This document shows positions 23,779 to 35,669 of a stretch of 64,000 bases of DNA, piece after piece; the stretch's first letter is position 1, and each line of letters starts with the position of its first letter. The translations under genes were made by a program, and so were the position numbers. The notes beneath the pieces were generated by a model. That model worked only from the letters and a program-made list of their open reading frames with translations. It had not been told where the DNA came from and did no database searches. Source of the stretch: Scilla litardierei (lineage: Eukaryota; Streptophyta; Magnoliopsida; Asparagales; Asparagaceae). The DNA is taken from positions 130,300,648 through 130,364,647 of the forward strand of contig CM061136.1 of the NCBI GenBank assembly GCA_030789695.1, read 5' to 3'.

Positions 23779-24713
23779 TGACCGGCGCCCCGGCTCGGTG
23801 CGAACGGGGGCGCGGAAATCTAAATATTTGTAACCGCAAGCGCACGGTGTTGTAGTGTGGCTTGGGGGTCGAACACAGGGAGGCGAGGATGTGCTTGTGT
23901 CAAAGAGGACCAAAATCACCCCGTGGGCGAGCTAGCCCAGATCAAATGATGGGTTGTCACGGTAAAGGAAAGCGAGGTATAAACAATATGAAAATAAAAC
24001 TCGGGACTTTGGTTTCCACCCCAACGAGCGACTCTCGCCGATACGGCCTACGGATAGGATGGCGATCGGAATTAGGGTCTAATGGTGAGACGTTGCCTCT
24101 AAAAGTGGTACCGGCATCCCATGGGCCCGATATTCCGGTCGGTGTCCAGGATGATACGCCGGACTTCCCGGGTTCGATCAGTGGGCACTTCCGTGTCCAT
24201 TAACACTGATCGACTCCGGGAGCACTAAGCTCGCAACGATAACTCCCAACGTCTCGTCCTGCCGCTCCCGCGCGCTAGGACTCGGCGTCTACGCTAAAGG
24301 CGTGAGCTATGGCTAGGGAGTCAACCGCCAACTTTATTCCCCTTTGGCCCGACGGTCAAAGGCGGTCTTTTTCCCACCGATGACAATAAAACACCCCGCG
24401 TAACCGTTAGATTCCTAATCCCTATCGATTTCCTAACCCTATGGACGCATCGGGAAGAGCCCCCGAAGGGGTTTCCGCCAAAACCCCGGATTAGGGAACT
24501 ACTGACAAATATTCATTAAAAATTGATCTAAATGAAAATGAACCGTCAAAATCATAATCAGACAATAGGAATGCAAAGGTAGTAAAGCAATTAAGATAAT
24601 ACTAAAGTTTTACAAAGATCCGAAAACTTACAAAAACTGGAAAATTACAGCCGTCACAAAATGAAGAAAACAGTAAAAAATAACCAACTCCCGAATCTGG
24701 GAAACCTAGGGTT

Positions 24714-24724
24714 CTATTTATAGA
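24714..24724 (-). promoter_or_regulatory. TATA box of solo LTR A
   Basis: The minus strand reads CTATAAATAGA; the nearest hairpin of the A array (24734-24767) begins 10 bp upstream on that strand. Confidence 0.6.
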
Positions 24725-24733
24725 AAACGACAT

Positions 24734-24767
24734 CACCCGATCGGTTGACAAGTCAACCGGCCGGGTG
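24734..24767 (-). repeat. First hairpin of the U3 palindrome array of solo LTR A
   Basis: CACCCGATCGGTTGAC faces GTCAACCGGCCGGGTG across a two-base loop, leaving a two-position interior mismatch. More CGGTCGGTTG/GACCGGTTGG words follow to 24905. The array resumes beyond element B at 47361-47391 (AACCGATCGGGTG against CACCCGATCGGTT), about 47431-47455 and 47501-47537. Confidence 0.8.
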
Positions 24768-24911
24768 AGCCGCTTCACAAAATCACAGCGCAATGCGGGG
24801 GTTTCACCCGGTCAGTATGAACCGGTCGGTTGATAATTGGTACGGTCGGTTGGATCTTGGTGCCGACCGGTTGGATCTTGGTGCGGACCGGGTGAGGAGA
24901 CCGGTTGGAAC

Positions 24912-27788
24912 TGTAACGACCACTTTTCGTTGTACGTTGTTCGTGCACGTGCTTTTGGCCGTGCACGTGTTTGTTTTAGACTTTGTTTGTTTGTGAACAC
25001 TTTAGTGTGATATGCCGCTGTGAACGTCTCCGAGAGTATTAAATAGTGGCACTAATTTGGAACGACGTTTCTCGAGTCGTTTCCCCACAATTTAATCTTA
25101 CTCGATGAGACGTGGCGATTTTCACTTTTGACGGGAGACGTTTCTAATTTTAGTTTCGTCGTCTGACGTCAAAATTGAGATCCGTCTTCTTAGTTAGCTC
25201 ACTTTCGTCATCACGATCACCCCGATATTTATTTTATAATTTTTGGAGTTTATTTGACCACTTTTATATTTTTAGCAAGCTTTAAAATATTTTTAATAAT
25301 TAATTTTTATATTAATTTCGGTCAAATAAAATTTATTTGAGTTTAAAACGTTTTAAAGAATTTTTGAGCCAATTTCCAGCTCATTTGGACCAAGTCAAAC
25401 CCTTGGGTGAGTTGGAGAAATTGAATTTTAAATTTTAAATTATTTTAAACTTCTAATCCTATTAGATTTAGCCCTAGACCAAGTCAACCCATCTACACTA
25501 TGTAAACAACCCCTAGGAAGACCTATTTTCGTAAGAAATTAGCCCTAGCCTCTTCCAAAACCCAAATTGGACGTTGCGACGATTCGTCGCAACGTTGCGA
25601 CGTTCAGCCACCGCACCGACCGAAGAAAACGGCCCCGTTCCCCCGCTCCGACCGCTAGCCGCTCTGCACCCAACCCCGCTCCGCATCGCTGCAGCAGCCG
25701 TCGCCCCATTCCCTCGGTCTGACCGAGGCCTTGGCTCGCATCCGCTTGTCGCCCCGCTCCGCACAGCGCTCCGCACCAACCCCCGCTTGTCGCCCCGCTC
25801 CGCACCACGCCCGACCGACCCGCTGCTCCGCACCGACCGGTGTTGCAAACGTTGCAACGTTGCAACATCGCCCCGCCCCGCATCCAAGCGCCTGACCGAG
25901 GCTCCCTCCCGCACTGACCGAAGGAAGCCCTTGCACCACAGCCACCCCGCAGCCGCTGCACACCCCAAAACGTCGCAGCCCCGCATTCTCAGCACACGAC
26001 CGGGGGATTCTCCCGCATTGGCGGCGTACGACCGAGAGTCATTCGTCGCAACCCCACATCCGTCGCACCACTTGCCTCCATGGGCCCCCCAAGTTCTCCA
26101 GAGTTATTGTGGGTCCCCCAAAGGTCCCTAGGACTACTGTGGGCCCCACCTAGGTGCGTTCTCTTTGACGACTTGCCGCGTACGACGTCGTTGCACGTCG
26201 TAGCCCGTCATCGCACGTGCTAGCTTTGGAATCTGGAATCGTCGCCCGGGTTGATTGCTTTGAAATTTCCAGCGAGGAATCTAATCGGAATCTGGACTTG
26301 GAGCGCGATCTTTTATACCAACCCCCGGCGTCGCTACCCGACGCCGATGTAGCTTTCGCGTCGTGTTGAGGTAACGCTTTGCACCCCTAGGACCCCCAAC
26401 CCATTGCATGCTAATCAAGACTAAAATCAGTATTTTCAAATTATTTTAAATGTTTTAAATTCACTAATCAAGATTAATAATATGGACTTTAGGCCGGTGG
26501 ACTTGTGCACGTAGGATAATTGTGATTTTTGGACTCATTGGACGGTGTGCTAGAACGATGTACTTGCAGGCAAGTGAAACTTGCCAGCTCTTATGTAGGG
26601 CCATGTTTTTTAGGCCACTTCCTTGTTCCTAGCGCTAAAGAGACTAGTCAGTGAAATGATAGCTGGCTAGACGCCTACTTGATCTAGTTTGACAACGAAA
26701 CTAGATCCGTCACCTAATTGATCTAGCTTGACAACGAAGCTAGATCCAACCCTTTAAACCTGTTGATCATGCATACTAAACTGTCACGTTTACTTTCCTT
26801 ACCTGTACGCACTTTTAACTGCCATGCATTGCATCTTACATGTCATCCATGCATTGAATGTCGCAATCGTAGCACACGCTACAATACTTGTACTTGTACT
26901 CCTTGTCCGGCTAGGTGCACCCCTATGCCATACTTGTTAAAAACACTTCTTGGCTCGTGATCCAGAAGCGAGCATTCCCGTTCGGGGGTAAGGCCCTGGC
27001 TCGACACACGTGGAGGTGTAGGGATAAACGTTCGCTTGAGCTTAGGAGTGGCCTGATCAGCCCTCTAGCCAAAAGACGGAATCTCTGTGCACGAGGTGCT
27101 TACTTTTCTTGTCTTGTACTTGTCTTGTGAATGATTCATGTAATACTTGTCATCCATGCCATGTTTAAATGCCATGCTCGTACTTTACTTTACTTTACTT
27201 GTTGCACTCATACTTTAAACTGCCATGTCATTGCATTCATGCTAGAACTGCTAGGTTGTTTTACCTACTTTCAGTTTCCTTGCACAAGTCTCTTGTAGAC
27301 TTGCTGACATGTGCCCCTTGCTCTTTTGGGTGTCACATGTTAGACCCTGAGCCAGAGACTGTTGCTGAGTACGTGATGTGTTGCTGATGCTGAGTCTGAG
27401 TCCATGTCTGCCCAGGAGGATTTTGGTGGACACCGGTGACCATTCTTTGAGTCTTTGTTGAGCTTTATTTTGTTTTAGGCCTTTTGTTAGTTGTTGGTGA
27501 GCAGCACCTTTGTTTGTACGCTGTACTTTAGTTGGCCATGTTTAGGCCTTTAGGCTCTCTTTTATTTCAGCCTGGTGGCTTTTCTGCGATGTTGGAATTT
27601 ATATTTATGGATATTCTGAGATTATTCTTGTGTCTCATTTAATTATTATTATCTTGTTTCGCTCGCATTGCAAGGACCTGCAGTTTTAAATTTGATTGAC
27701 GCTTATCAGACTTGCAGCTTTGCAGCTTCAAGTCTGAGCGGACCTTCTCACGCTCCGCCTCCATATTTTTGGGAAGCGGGGCGTGACA
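24912..27788 (+). repeat. 5' LTR of element B
   Basis: 2877 bp. Holds palindromes of GTGCACG/CGTGCAC near the start and a TATA-position sequence at 25500-25507 reading CTATGTAA where the 3' LTR has CTATATAA. A CpG-dense block covers about 25560-26230, and two matched stem-loops lie at 26681-26707 and 26720-26746. Long open frames across the CpG block occur on both strands and are not genes. Confidence 0.9.
26681..26746 (+). repeat. Twin stem-loops with the same loop and a compensated stem pair
   Basis: Stem-loop 1 (26681-26707) pairs GATCTAGTTT with AAACTAGATC; stem-loop 2 (26720-26746) pairs GATCTAGCTT with AAGCTAGATC. Both enclose the loop GACAACG. The single T-A to C-G change is matched on both sides of the stem. 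The 3' LTR keeps both at 46213-46239 and 46252-46278. Confidence 0.85.
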
Positions 27789-27796
27789 GGTTTTGT

Positions 27797-27814
27797 TGGT
27801 GGCCCATGCAGGTC
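27797..27814 (+). promoter_or_regulatory. Primer-binding site of element B (tRNA-Ile)
   Basis: TGGTGGCCCATGCAGGTC, 8 bp after the 5' LTR, is the full 18-nt complement of the 3' end of plant tRNA-Ile(AAU), which ends GACCTGCATGGGCCACCA including the added CCA. This supports the LTR boundary and plus orientation. The tRNA sequence is recalled knowledge. Confidence 0.8.
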
Positions 27815-30800
27815 CGGTCTTACAATTGCGAATTAACGGAACAACGATAATAACGGAATGTCTATTAAATAAATTGCAACATCCGAGTAATAAGCCCTGA
27901 GTTTAGTTGTTTTCTTAGGACACTAGGTGATAAGAAGGCTTAGTTAGACGTCTGTGCTTGCTAATTAGAGGCCCTGATTGTAGTTAGACTCCCTTTTAGC
28001 AATTGATTTAATCGTCGTAGGAGTTACCTTAGTGGTTATTGCCTAACCCTGACCATATTAGACCTCTAAAATTTCCTTTTGTCGTTCACTTGGGTTCATC
28101 GATTTTGGACCAAGCTGAACGCATTTCATTACCGTCCAGCCCCTTAGAAGGTCTTAGTGCCTAGTTCAAAATCTTTAGTTGGTCGACCGTAGGAATTTCC
28201 CCGTAGATCCTTCAGAATCATATCCTAGGCGTATGTATGTTCTGATCACCTGACCAAATTTCCTTGCATCGATTCACGAGATCGCCTCATGACGATCGTC
28301 GTCAATTTTCAAACATCTCCATTGCAAATCTTGAACCTTCTGAAAGTATTTTTCAATCTTCTCTTCCACTAAGTTTAACTTTGTTCAAAATTTTATTATA
28401 CTTATACTTCATACTTCTTCATTGATTTAAATTTTAAAAACACTTGTCGGAATTTTGAATACTAGCTTATAGTATTTTCCCAGCCTATGTTTTTCGTACT
28501 TATGCAAATGCGTCGTCCCTTCATATATTAATTCTGAACCGTACTTTTATTTTGCCCTATTTGATTTATGATTTTCCTTCTTATTTATGCCATTCGAATG
28601 ATACGTCGTGTTTACTTTAATATACTTTCAAGACACATGGGAATCCAGCTTTCAGCAAGTTGGTTTTGCTCGTCGTTTTCACCACTTCAGATTTTTGCAA
28701 AATTACTATTTTCATAACCACTTCCTGATTTAGACCCTCCATGATTCGATTTTAAAGACTTGCTATTCGATTTCGATAATTCTACTACTAAGTTAATATT
28801 ATTTTTCCGTGCATCATACATGCTTTCAACTATTTTTATATCTGTGCCAGACTTGTTGTGCTCGTATATTAAGAACTCTATGTAAATCAGTTTCTCATTT
28901 CTGGCAAACCCTGGTTCTCTAAAAAGTAGTTTCAATGTTGGTTATTTTAAATTTTCCATAGCCTAAAAGTTTTGAAAGCATTTAATATGAGTTTAAATTC
29001 TTCCGTTACTTGATTTCATTCTTGACTTTCCAAAACTTCTTGACAACATTATATTAAATTACTGACGTATAAATTTTCTAAACCACATCCTTAATATTCG
29101 TGTAAATGATTTTACTTCCTTTTATAATGATTTTTAAAACCAATAGACCATTTTCTCTTATTATGAATGTTCGACTCAAATTTATTTTGAACAACTCGTT
29201 TTATCGATCTCCAAATATTTCTTTTCAGACTGGGATTTCAACTTTGAAGTACGACAGTTTTCAAACTCCACGTATTTTAGCTTATGCTATTCACCCTATT
29301 TCCTTTTCTGTATCCTATTTAAGCATCACTACATCTCCTTTTCCTTCAACCTAAACATCACCATTGAGCCAATGTTTTCCCTAACCAAGCCGTCTCCTTG
29401 TATTCGTCCTATCTGAACTCGTGCTTATCGATCATTCCCTTGTCACGCTCTCGACCTCTCTTTATTGCTTAGGCCTTAGGGTCCGTCAATGTCTGTGTCA
29501 ACTCTTAATTGTTAGTAGGCCCTTGGACCTTGTGAGGTAGTCGTTGTGCACGTACCTAAGTTGTGTACGTGGGCTTGAATGAGTGTACCCCCATAGTATA
29601 TTAATGCTCGCCTATTGTGTGGTATATATATATATATATACTCGGAGTTATTCGTGATATTATGAAGTTGTCGTGTGTTAGGAGTTATAGATTTTTGTGT
29701 GGATAGCTATACTATACTAGGGATGCCGGTGTGTATAAGAGTTAGCGTTGAAATATCTAAGTTGTGTATGTAGTTAAAGATACTTATAATGGTTGAAATA
29801 AAATGATTGGTAAAGCTATGTATATGCTAGGTGTGATGATAATGGGTGAACATATAGATAAGTAAGTAGGCCTATTGAGTGACCTATATACTAGTACGAG
29901 TGAGTATGTGCTCGTAGGTAGATATATATGGTGCTTATATGTAAGTAGTTATGTTTTGTTGCCTGAGTATATATGTGTTATACATATGGTAGTAGGATTA
30001 TAATTTTGATTGGTATTGCTTGCTTTTGCGGGATGTTGCATGCATGCATACTGAGAGGTATACACGACTATTGCACATCTTAATTATGTACGTATAGAGG
30101 TGTTAGTATACTAATTATAGGTAGTAGGCTATGGTGTGAATATATATATGTTACATGGGTGTGACTATACGATGAATACGTATGCATGTATTAGGGAGTG
30201 TATTATAATTATACGTGTGCTGATGTCTGTATTAATATTATTATGGTATATAGAGTGATTGAACTATGTAAGTATTACCTGACTAAATATTAAGTGTGAT
30301 TGATTTATGGAATGTATATGGTTGTATATATATTGGAGTGATATTGGTATAGGTATGAATGCCATGTTACGTATATAGAATATTCTGATATGTGGTTTGA
30401 GTCTCACTCAAGCTTGAGTGAGTATACTCTAAGTATATTGGATGTATGATTGTAGTTTGAATATAGCAATGCTTGATGAATGTATAGTGATAGAAGTGTT
30501 TGTGCCCGGTTGAGTTACGCACATGACTGTGGGTCGCTACACCAGTATATAGTTATAGGTGTTGGTCTTGTGGTATAGCTAATTACTAACGACTTGCTAG
30601 TGTGAACGTATGTGTACTAGCTAAACTAGGTGCATAGATGTGCTAATAACATAATGGTATGATTGGTATGCGTAAATGAACTGTTAGCGTGTATGGGTGT
30701 GCACCATGCACGGGTAAGTATGTGCTTAGTCATAGGTATTGATGACTATGATATATGTGGCGTGTCGTAAATACAGTTATAGGACCGTACGTGATGTGAA

Positions 30801-30886
30801 TATATGGTGAACTATTTGCATGTATTTGAATGACTATATATTGTGAAACTATAGTAGTGGTGAATATATATATATATATATATATA

Positions 30887-31360
30887 TCTATATATTAAAA
30901 CACAAAGGTTTTTGAATTCTAGGGCTGACTGGGACAAGCTGATGTCATGCTGATGTATAAAGAGGTTGATAGAAGAATGGCTAGGATTTAATCTTAGTAA
31001 AAGAATGGTTGAGATGAGTGTTTGGAAAACCCACCACTTTTTTCCTTTTGTTTTCAAACCCCCCACAATCACTACATTTGCGCAGAATACCACCTATTTC
31101 CCCTTTTTGCTTAAAAAACCCTCTCATTTCACTTTTTACCCACACACCATACACACACACACACTTATGCACTTACGCAGAATACCGCTAAATTTTTTTA
31201 CGCTAATTTGTTGTTCCGACTCAAGTGTGCCCTCACCGATTGTTCTACGCCGAATTTGTTGTTTCGCACAAATTTGACTGTGTAAATAATGTTTGGGAAC
31301 AAAGATTTCGCGGGTGAAAATCTTAAATGAACCGTGCCCGCGGGCACGTGTTATGACTAG
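30887..31360 (+). mobile_element. Non-autonomous Helitron (474 bp)
   Basis: Starts TCTATATATTAAAAC and ends with hairpin CGTGCCCGCGGGCACG (31333-31348), then TGTTATGACTAG. It is inserted between A and T of a TA microsatellite that continues on both sides. TC start, 3' hairpin about 12 bp before CTAG, A/T target and no duplication are the Helitron hallmarks. No coding capacity. Confidence 0.88.
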
Positions 31361-31849
31361 TATATATATATATATATACACACACACAGTGAAACTTGAC
31401 TTAATTATGGTATGGTTTGACTACATGTGTTGATGTGTTTGGTGTTGGATGAATACTAGGGATTATTAGAGGGTAGTATACCCTTGATGTTTGTGCATAG
31501 GTAGCTACATATAGGTAGAGCAATGATTGTATTTGCTAAGTGTGACACTATCCTTATATGAGTATCTGAAATATTGTTTTGTGATTAGGAGGGTAGTAGT
31601 TATATAAGGGATGCATGCTTATATATATGATTGAAATACGTGTATAAGTTTGACTGACTATAATAAGTATAAGTATATGACGTACGTGAATGTATATATA
31701 TACGTGTTGGCAGTGTTAATGTTTGACTACCTAGTGCATATATAAGCACTTGTAATGACTATACCTGGTTTTAAATATAATGTGACTTGGTTGGGGTAGT
31801 TATTAGAGCGACTAGATATATTAGAAAGTCAGAGGACGGACTTTATTCT

Positions 31850-31862
31850 AAGGTGGGGAGGA
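31850..31862 (+). promoter_or_regulatory. Polypurine tract of element B
   Basis: AAGGTGGGGAGGA ends directly at the 3' LTR start (TGTAACGACC), giving plus-strand orientation. Confidence 0.7.
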
Positions 31863-32889
31863 TGTAACGACCACTTTTCGTTGTACGTTGTTCGTGCACG
31901 TGCTTTTGGCCGTGCACGTGTTTGTTTTAGACTTTGTTTGTTTGTGAACACTTTAGTGTGATATGCCGTTGTGAACGTCTCCGAGAGTATTAAATAGTGG
32001 CACTAATTTGGAACGACGTTTCTCGAGTCGTTTCCCCACAATTTAATCTTACTCGATGAGACGTGGCGATTTTCACTTTTGACGGGAGACGTTTCTAATT
32101 TTAGTTTCGTCGTCCGACGTCAAAATTGAGATCCGTCTTCTTAGTTAGCTCACTTTCGTCATCACGATCACCCAGATATTTATTTTATAATTTTTGGAGT
32201 TTATTTGACCACTTTTATATTTTTAGCAAGCTTTAAAATATTTTTAATAATTAATTTTTATATTAATTTCGGCCAAATAAAATTTATTTGAGTTTAAAAC
32301 GTTTTAAAGAATTTTTGAGCCAATTTCCAGCTCATTTGGACCAAGTCAAACCCTTGGGTGAGTTGGAGAAATTGAATTTTAAATTTTAAATTATTTTAAA
32401 CTTCTAATCCTATTAGATTTTGCCCTAGACCAAGTCAACCCATCTACACTATATAAACAACCCCTAGGAAGACCTATTTTCGCAAGAAATTAGCCCTAGC
32501 CTCTTCCAAAACCCAAATTGGACGTTGCGACGATTCGTCGCAACGTTGCGACGTTCAGCCACCGCACCGACCGAAGAAAACGGCCCCGTTCCCCCGCTCC
32601 GACGCTAGCCGCTCCGCACCCAACCCCGCTCCGCATCGCTGCAGCAGCCGTCGCCCCGTTCCCTCGGTCTGACTGAGGCCTTGGCTCGCATCCGCTTGTC
32701 GCCCCGCTCCGCACAGCGCTCCGCACCAACCCCCGCTTGTCGCCCCGCTCCGCACCACGCTCGACCGACCCGCTGCTCCGCACCGACCGGTGTTGCAAAT
32801 GATGCAACGTTGCAACATCGCCCCGCCCCGCATCCAAGCGACTGACCGAGGCTCCCTCCCGCACTGACCGAAGGAAGCCCTCGCACCAC

Positions 32890-34641
32890 TGTAATGCCCT
32901 ACCAGCTACTGCACAAGTACTAGAGGGGGGGTGAATAGTACTTTAAAATAATAAGGAGTATAATTCCAAATTAAATTGCAAACAACTACCAAATCAATTT
33001 ACGGAAGCTTAAATTGAATGACAACAACAAAATTAACAATGCAAACAAAAGATGTTAATGGGTTCGGATCCACCCAAGTCTCCCGACTTGTTCCCGGTGA
33101 TCCTACGTCCCAACCACCCGGATCCCCTCCGGATACTTTGAGTTAGAAACCCTAACTCAAGATTTCCACTATGAATATCTTGTGAAAAACCTTCACAAGA
33201 TCAAATCATACAACAACGGCAATAGTGAATCCCACAACCCGGGATCACAACCTTCTCTCACAACTGAGAGAATCAACAAGCAATATAAATGAGTTATATT
33301 GAAATAAGCAAACTTACCACAAAATCCTATACCTTGAGTTTTTCTTACCCAATAGGTGAAATGGAGGATTTGAGGAAGATGAAGTCACCAAGACCTAGCA
33401 CCAAGGAAATGACCAGCAATCGGTGCCTAGGGATGATTTGGAGACTTGGATCAAGCAATAGCTTGAAGAGCTCACCAAGAACAAGCTTCTCTCTAGATGG
33501 ATTCTAGATCTAGAAATGAGAGAGAATGAGTTTCTTGTGAGGAAGAGAGCTTTTGATTTGAGTGAGAATAGCTATCTCTTTTGATCTCAATGAATCTCTG
33601 AATGGAAGCTCTAACCTAGATAGAAATGACCTAGGTTCGTATTTATAGGGTCCCATAAAAACAACTTAGGTCATTCTCCAACGGATAGAAATCTGTGAGA
33701 ATTAGTCGGTCAAAGAACAATCACTGACCGACTAGTTCATCAACTAGTCGGTCAGTCAAATAGCATGGACCGACTAAGAGAGGAACTGAGAAGAAAGAGA
33801 ATTTCAGACCTAGAAATCTAGTCGGTCCAAGAAGACTTTCTGACCGACTAGTTTCACAACTAGTCGGTCAGTCAGTGAACGTAGACCGACTAAGAGGCAA
33901 AATGAAATAGTCTGAACACAAGTTGACTTAGTCGGTCCAAGAACAAAAGTTGACCGACTAGATTGTCAACTAGTCGGTCACCAAACGTTCTTAGACCGAC
34001 TAACGATAAACAGTAGCTTAGGAGAAATTTAGTATGAACAGTAAGTCACAACTAGTCGGTCAAAGAAGCATCACTGACCGACTAGTTCACAAACTAGTCG
34101 GTCGGTGAGTCAACGTAGACCGACTAACTGTAAACAGTAAAGTCCAAGAAATTAAGGAATCAAACTAGTCGGTCCAAGAAGAGTTGCTGACCGACTAGAT
34201 CACCATCTAGTCGGTCAGTACTTGTTCTTGTACCAACTAACATGCACATACAAGTCCGAATCGAAGCGCGACGCTTCGAGGAAGTTAGAATGAACTTGTA
34301 CTAAGATCCTAGAGCTACGATATGAGCGTTATGAAGTTAGAATGGTAAGATATACTCAAGGCTTAACATTCTATATATCGAAGCTAAAAAGACAATAAAT
34401 AAAACCTTAATAAACGGTCTTTGAGAGCTTCGATTGAATCTTCATAACTTCCAAAACGGCGCAAGAGCTTCAACGAAGCTTTAGGCATGAATACGAGCTT
34501 TGGGAAGTGTTGAGATGTCGCTTTGAATGTTCTCGTGAATTTGGCGACGATCTCCAATACTGCGCTCACAAATTGTTAGTTCATGGATTATTTATGTTTG
34601 CTCATCATCAAAACCAAATCCGGGGAGTCCAATATTCAACA
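32890..34641 (-). repeat. 3' LTR of SIRE element 2
   Basis: 1752 bp, preceded on the minus strand by the PPT at 34655-34642. Palindromic array at 34235-33700 and TATA box at about 33647-33638. Confidence 0.95.
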
Positions 34642-35669
34642 TTCTCCCCCTTTTTGGTGATGACAAACCAACATAAATAATAATCAAAAATAATGATTCA
34701 AATGTAAAATACTTACTCCCCCTGCATTGATGACACGTTAATTCCAAAATGAATATATATGAATTGCATCAATCAGATGAGTAAGATAAATAAAGAGAAT
34801 CGATTTTCGAAATATCGGATTTTGAAAATCCTTATATATATCTTAACTCCCCCTGAATCTAACATATCAAACTAGATTCTTGGAAATTCTAACATATCAA
34901 ACTAAATTCTTGGAAATTGAGTCAAATTTTCATTTGCGCTATTTATTATCATTATCTCTCCCCCTTTGGCATTATCCCAAAAATGGGGGGCATACAACGA
35001 CAACAACTAGGAAATGGAAAATCCAACATCGGGAGTCGTAGACAATGACGATGGAACTAATTGACACCAAAGGAAAAATGATGAAATCAAATCAAGGTGT
35101 GCCAAATTGTCCATTATCAAAAAGCGATAATCAAAATCAAAAAAAAATATTTGGTAATAAATTTTTTTATTTATTGAATAATGAAACATACTCTCCAATA
35201 TTCAATATTCTTGGTTAAATTTGTGCATGGAAAACAATTCTATACAAATATAGAAATATACTCTATTTAACCAAGTTTTTCAATCGTCGAGCGACGATTT
35301 TACATAGCATGGACATCGAATGAGAATTAATGTGCACGACGAAGTAATATCACAACATGAACATCGATGAATATATATAAATGATAACATCATGAGTACA
35401 TCCAAAAAGATATCAAATATAAAAATGTACATCACATCAAATGCAACACATCATCTATATAAACATCAAAAAAAGTACAACATCATCGTCTACATCAAAA
35501 TATAACATCATCATCAATATCCAAATTACATCAAAATACCCAACACCGACATCCAGAAAACTCAAAAGTACATCAAAAACAACCATCAATCTCCATCCTA
35601 ACCCAAAATAAAACACTCTCAAAAAGGTAAATCATCCAATGAGCAGTGGAGAGTCCTCGGAACAAACGA

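Larger units (their letters stand above)
27789..31862 (+). other. Non-coding interior of element B
   Basis: No gag or pol domain in any frame. Base composition changes along it: about 28300-29470 is rich in T and C and poor in G on the plus strand, while about 29520-31860 is rich in G and T and poor in C. TA microsatellites lie at about 29623-29640 and 30864-30886. A 474-bp Helitron is inserted at 30887-31360. Confidence 0.8.

Noticed and set aside
23779..24911. Complete element rather than a solo LTR for A
   Set aside because: After excision of B only about 1.6 kb of non-coding sequence with TG...CA ends remains, with no second LTR, PBS or PPT.
25513..26131. Overlapping open frames on both strands in the CpG-dense part of the B LTR (again at 32496-32889)
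   Set aside because: Open because of GC content; no domain, both strands open, located inside LTRs.
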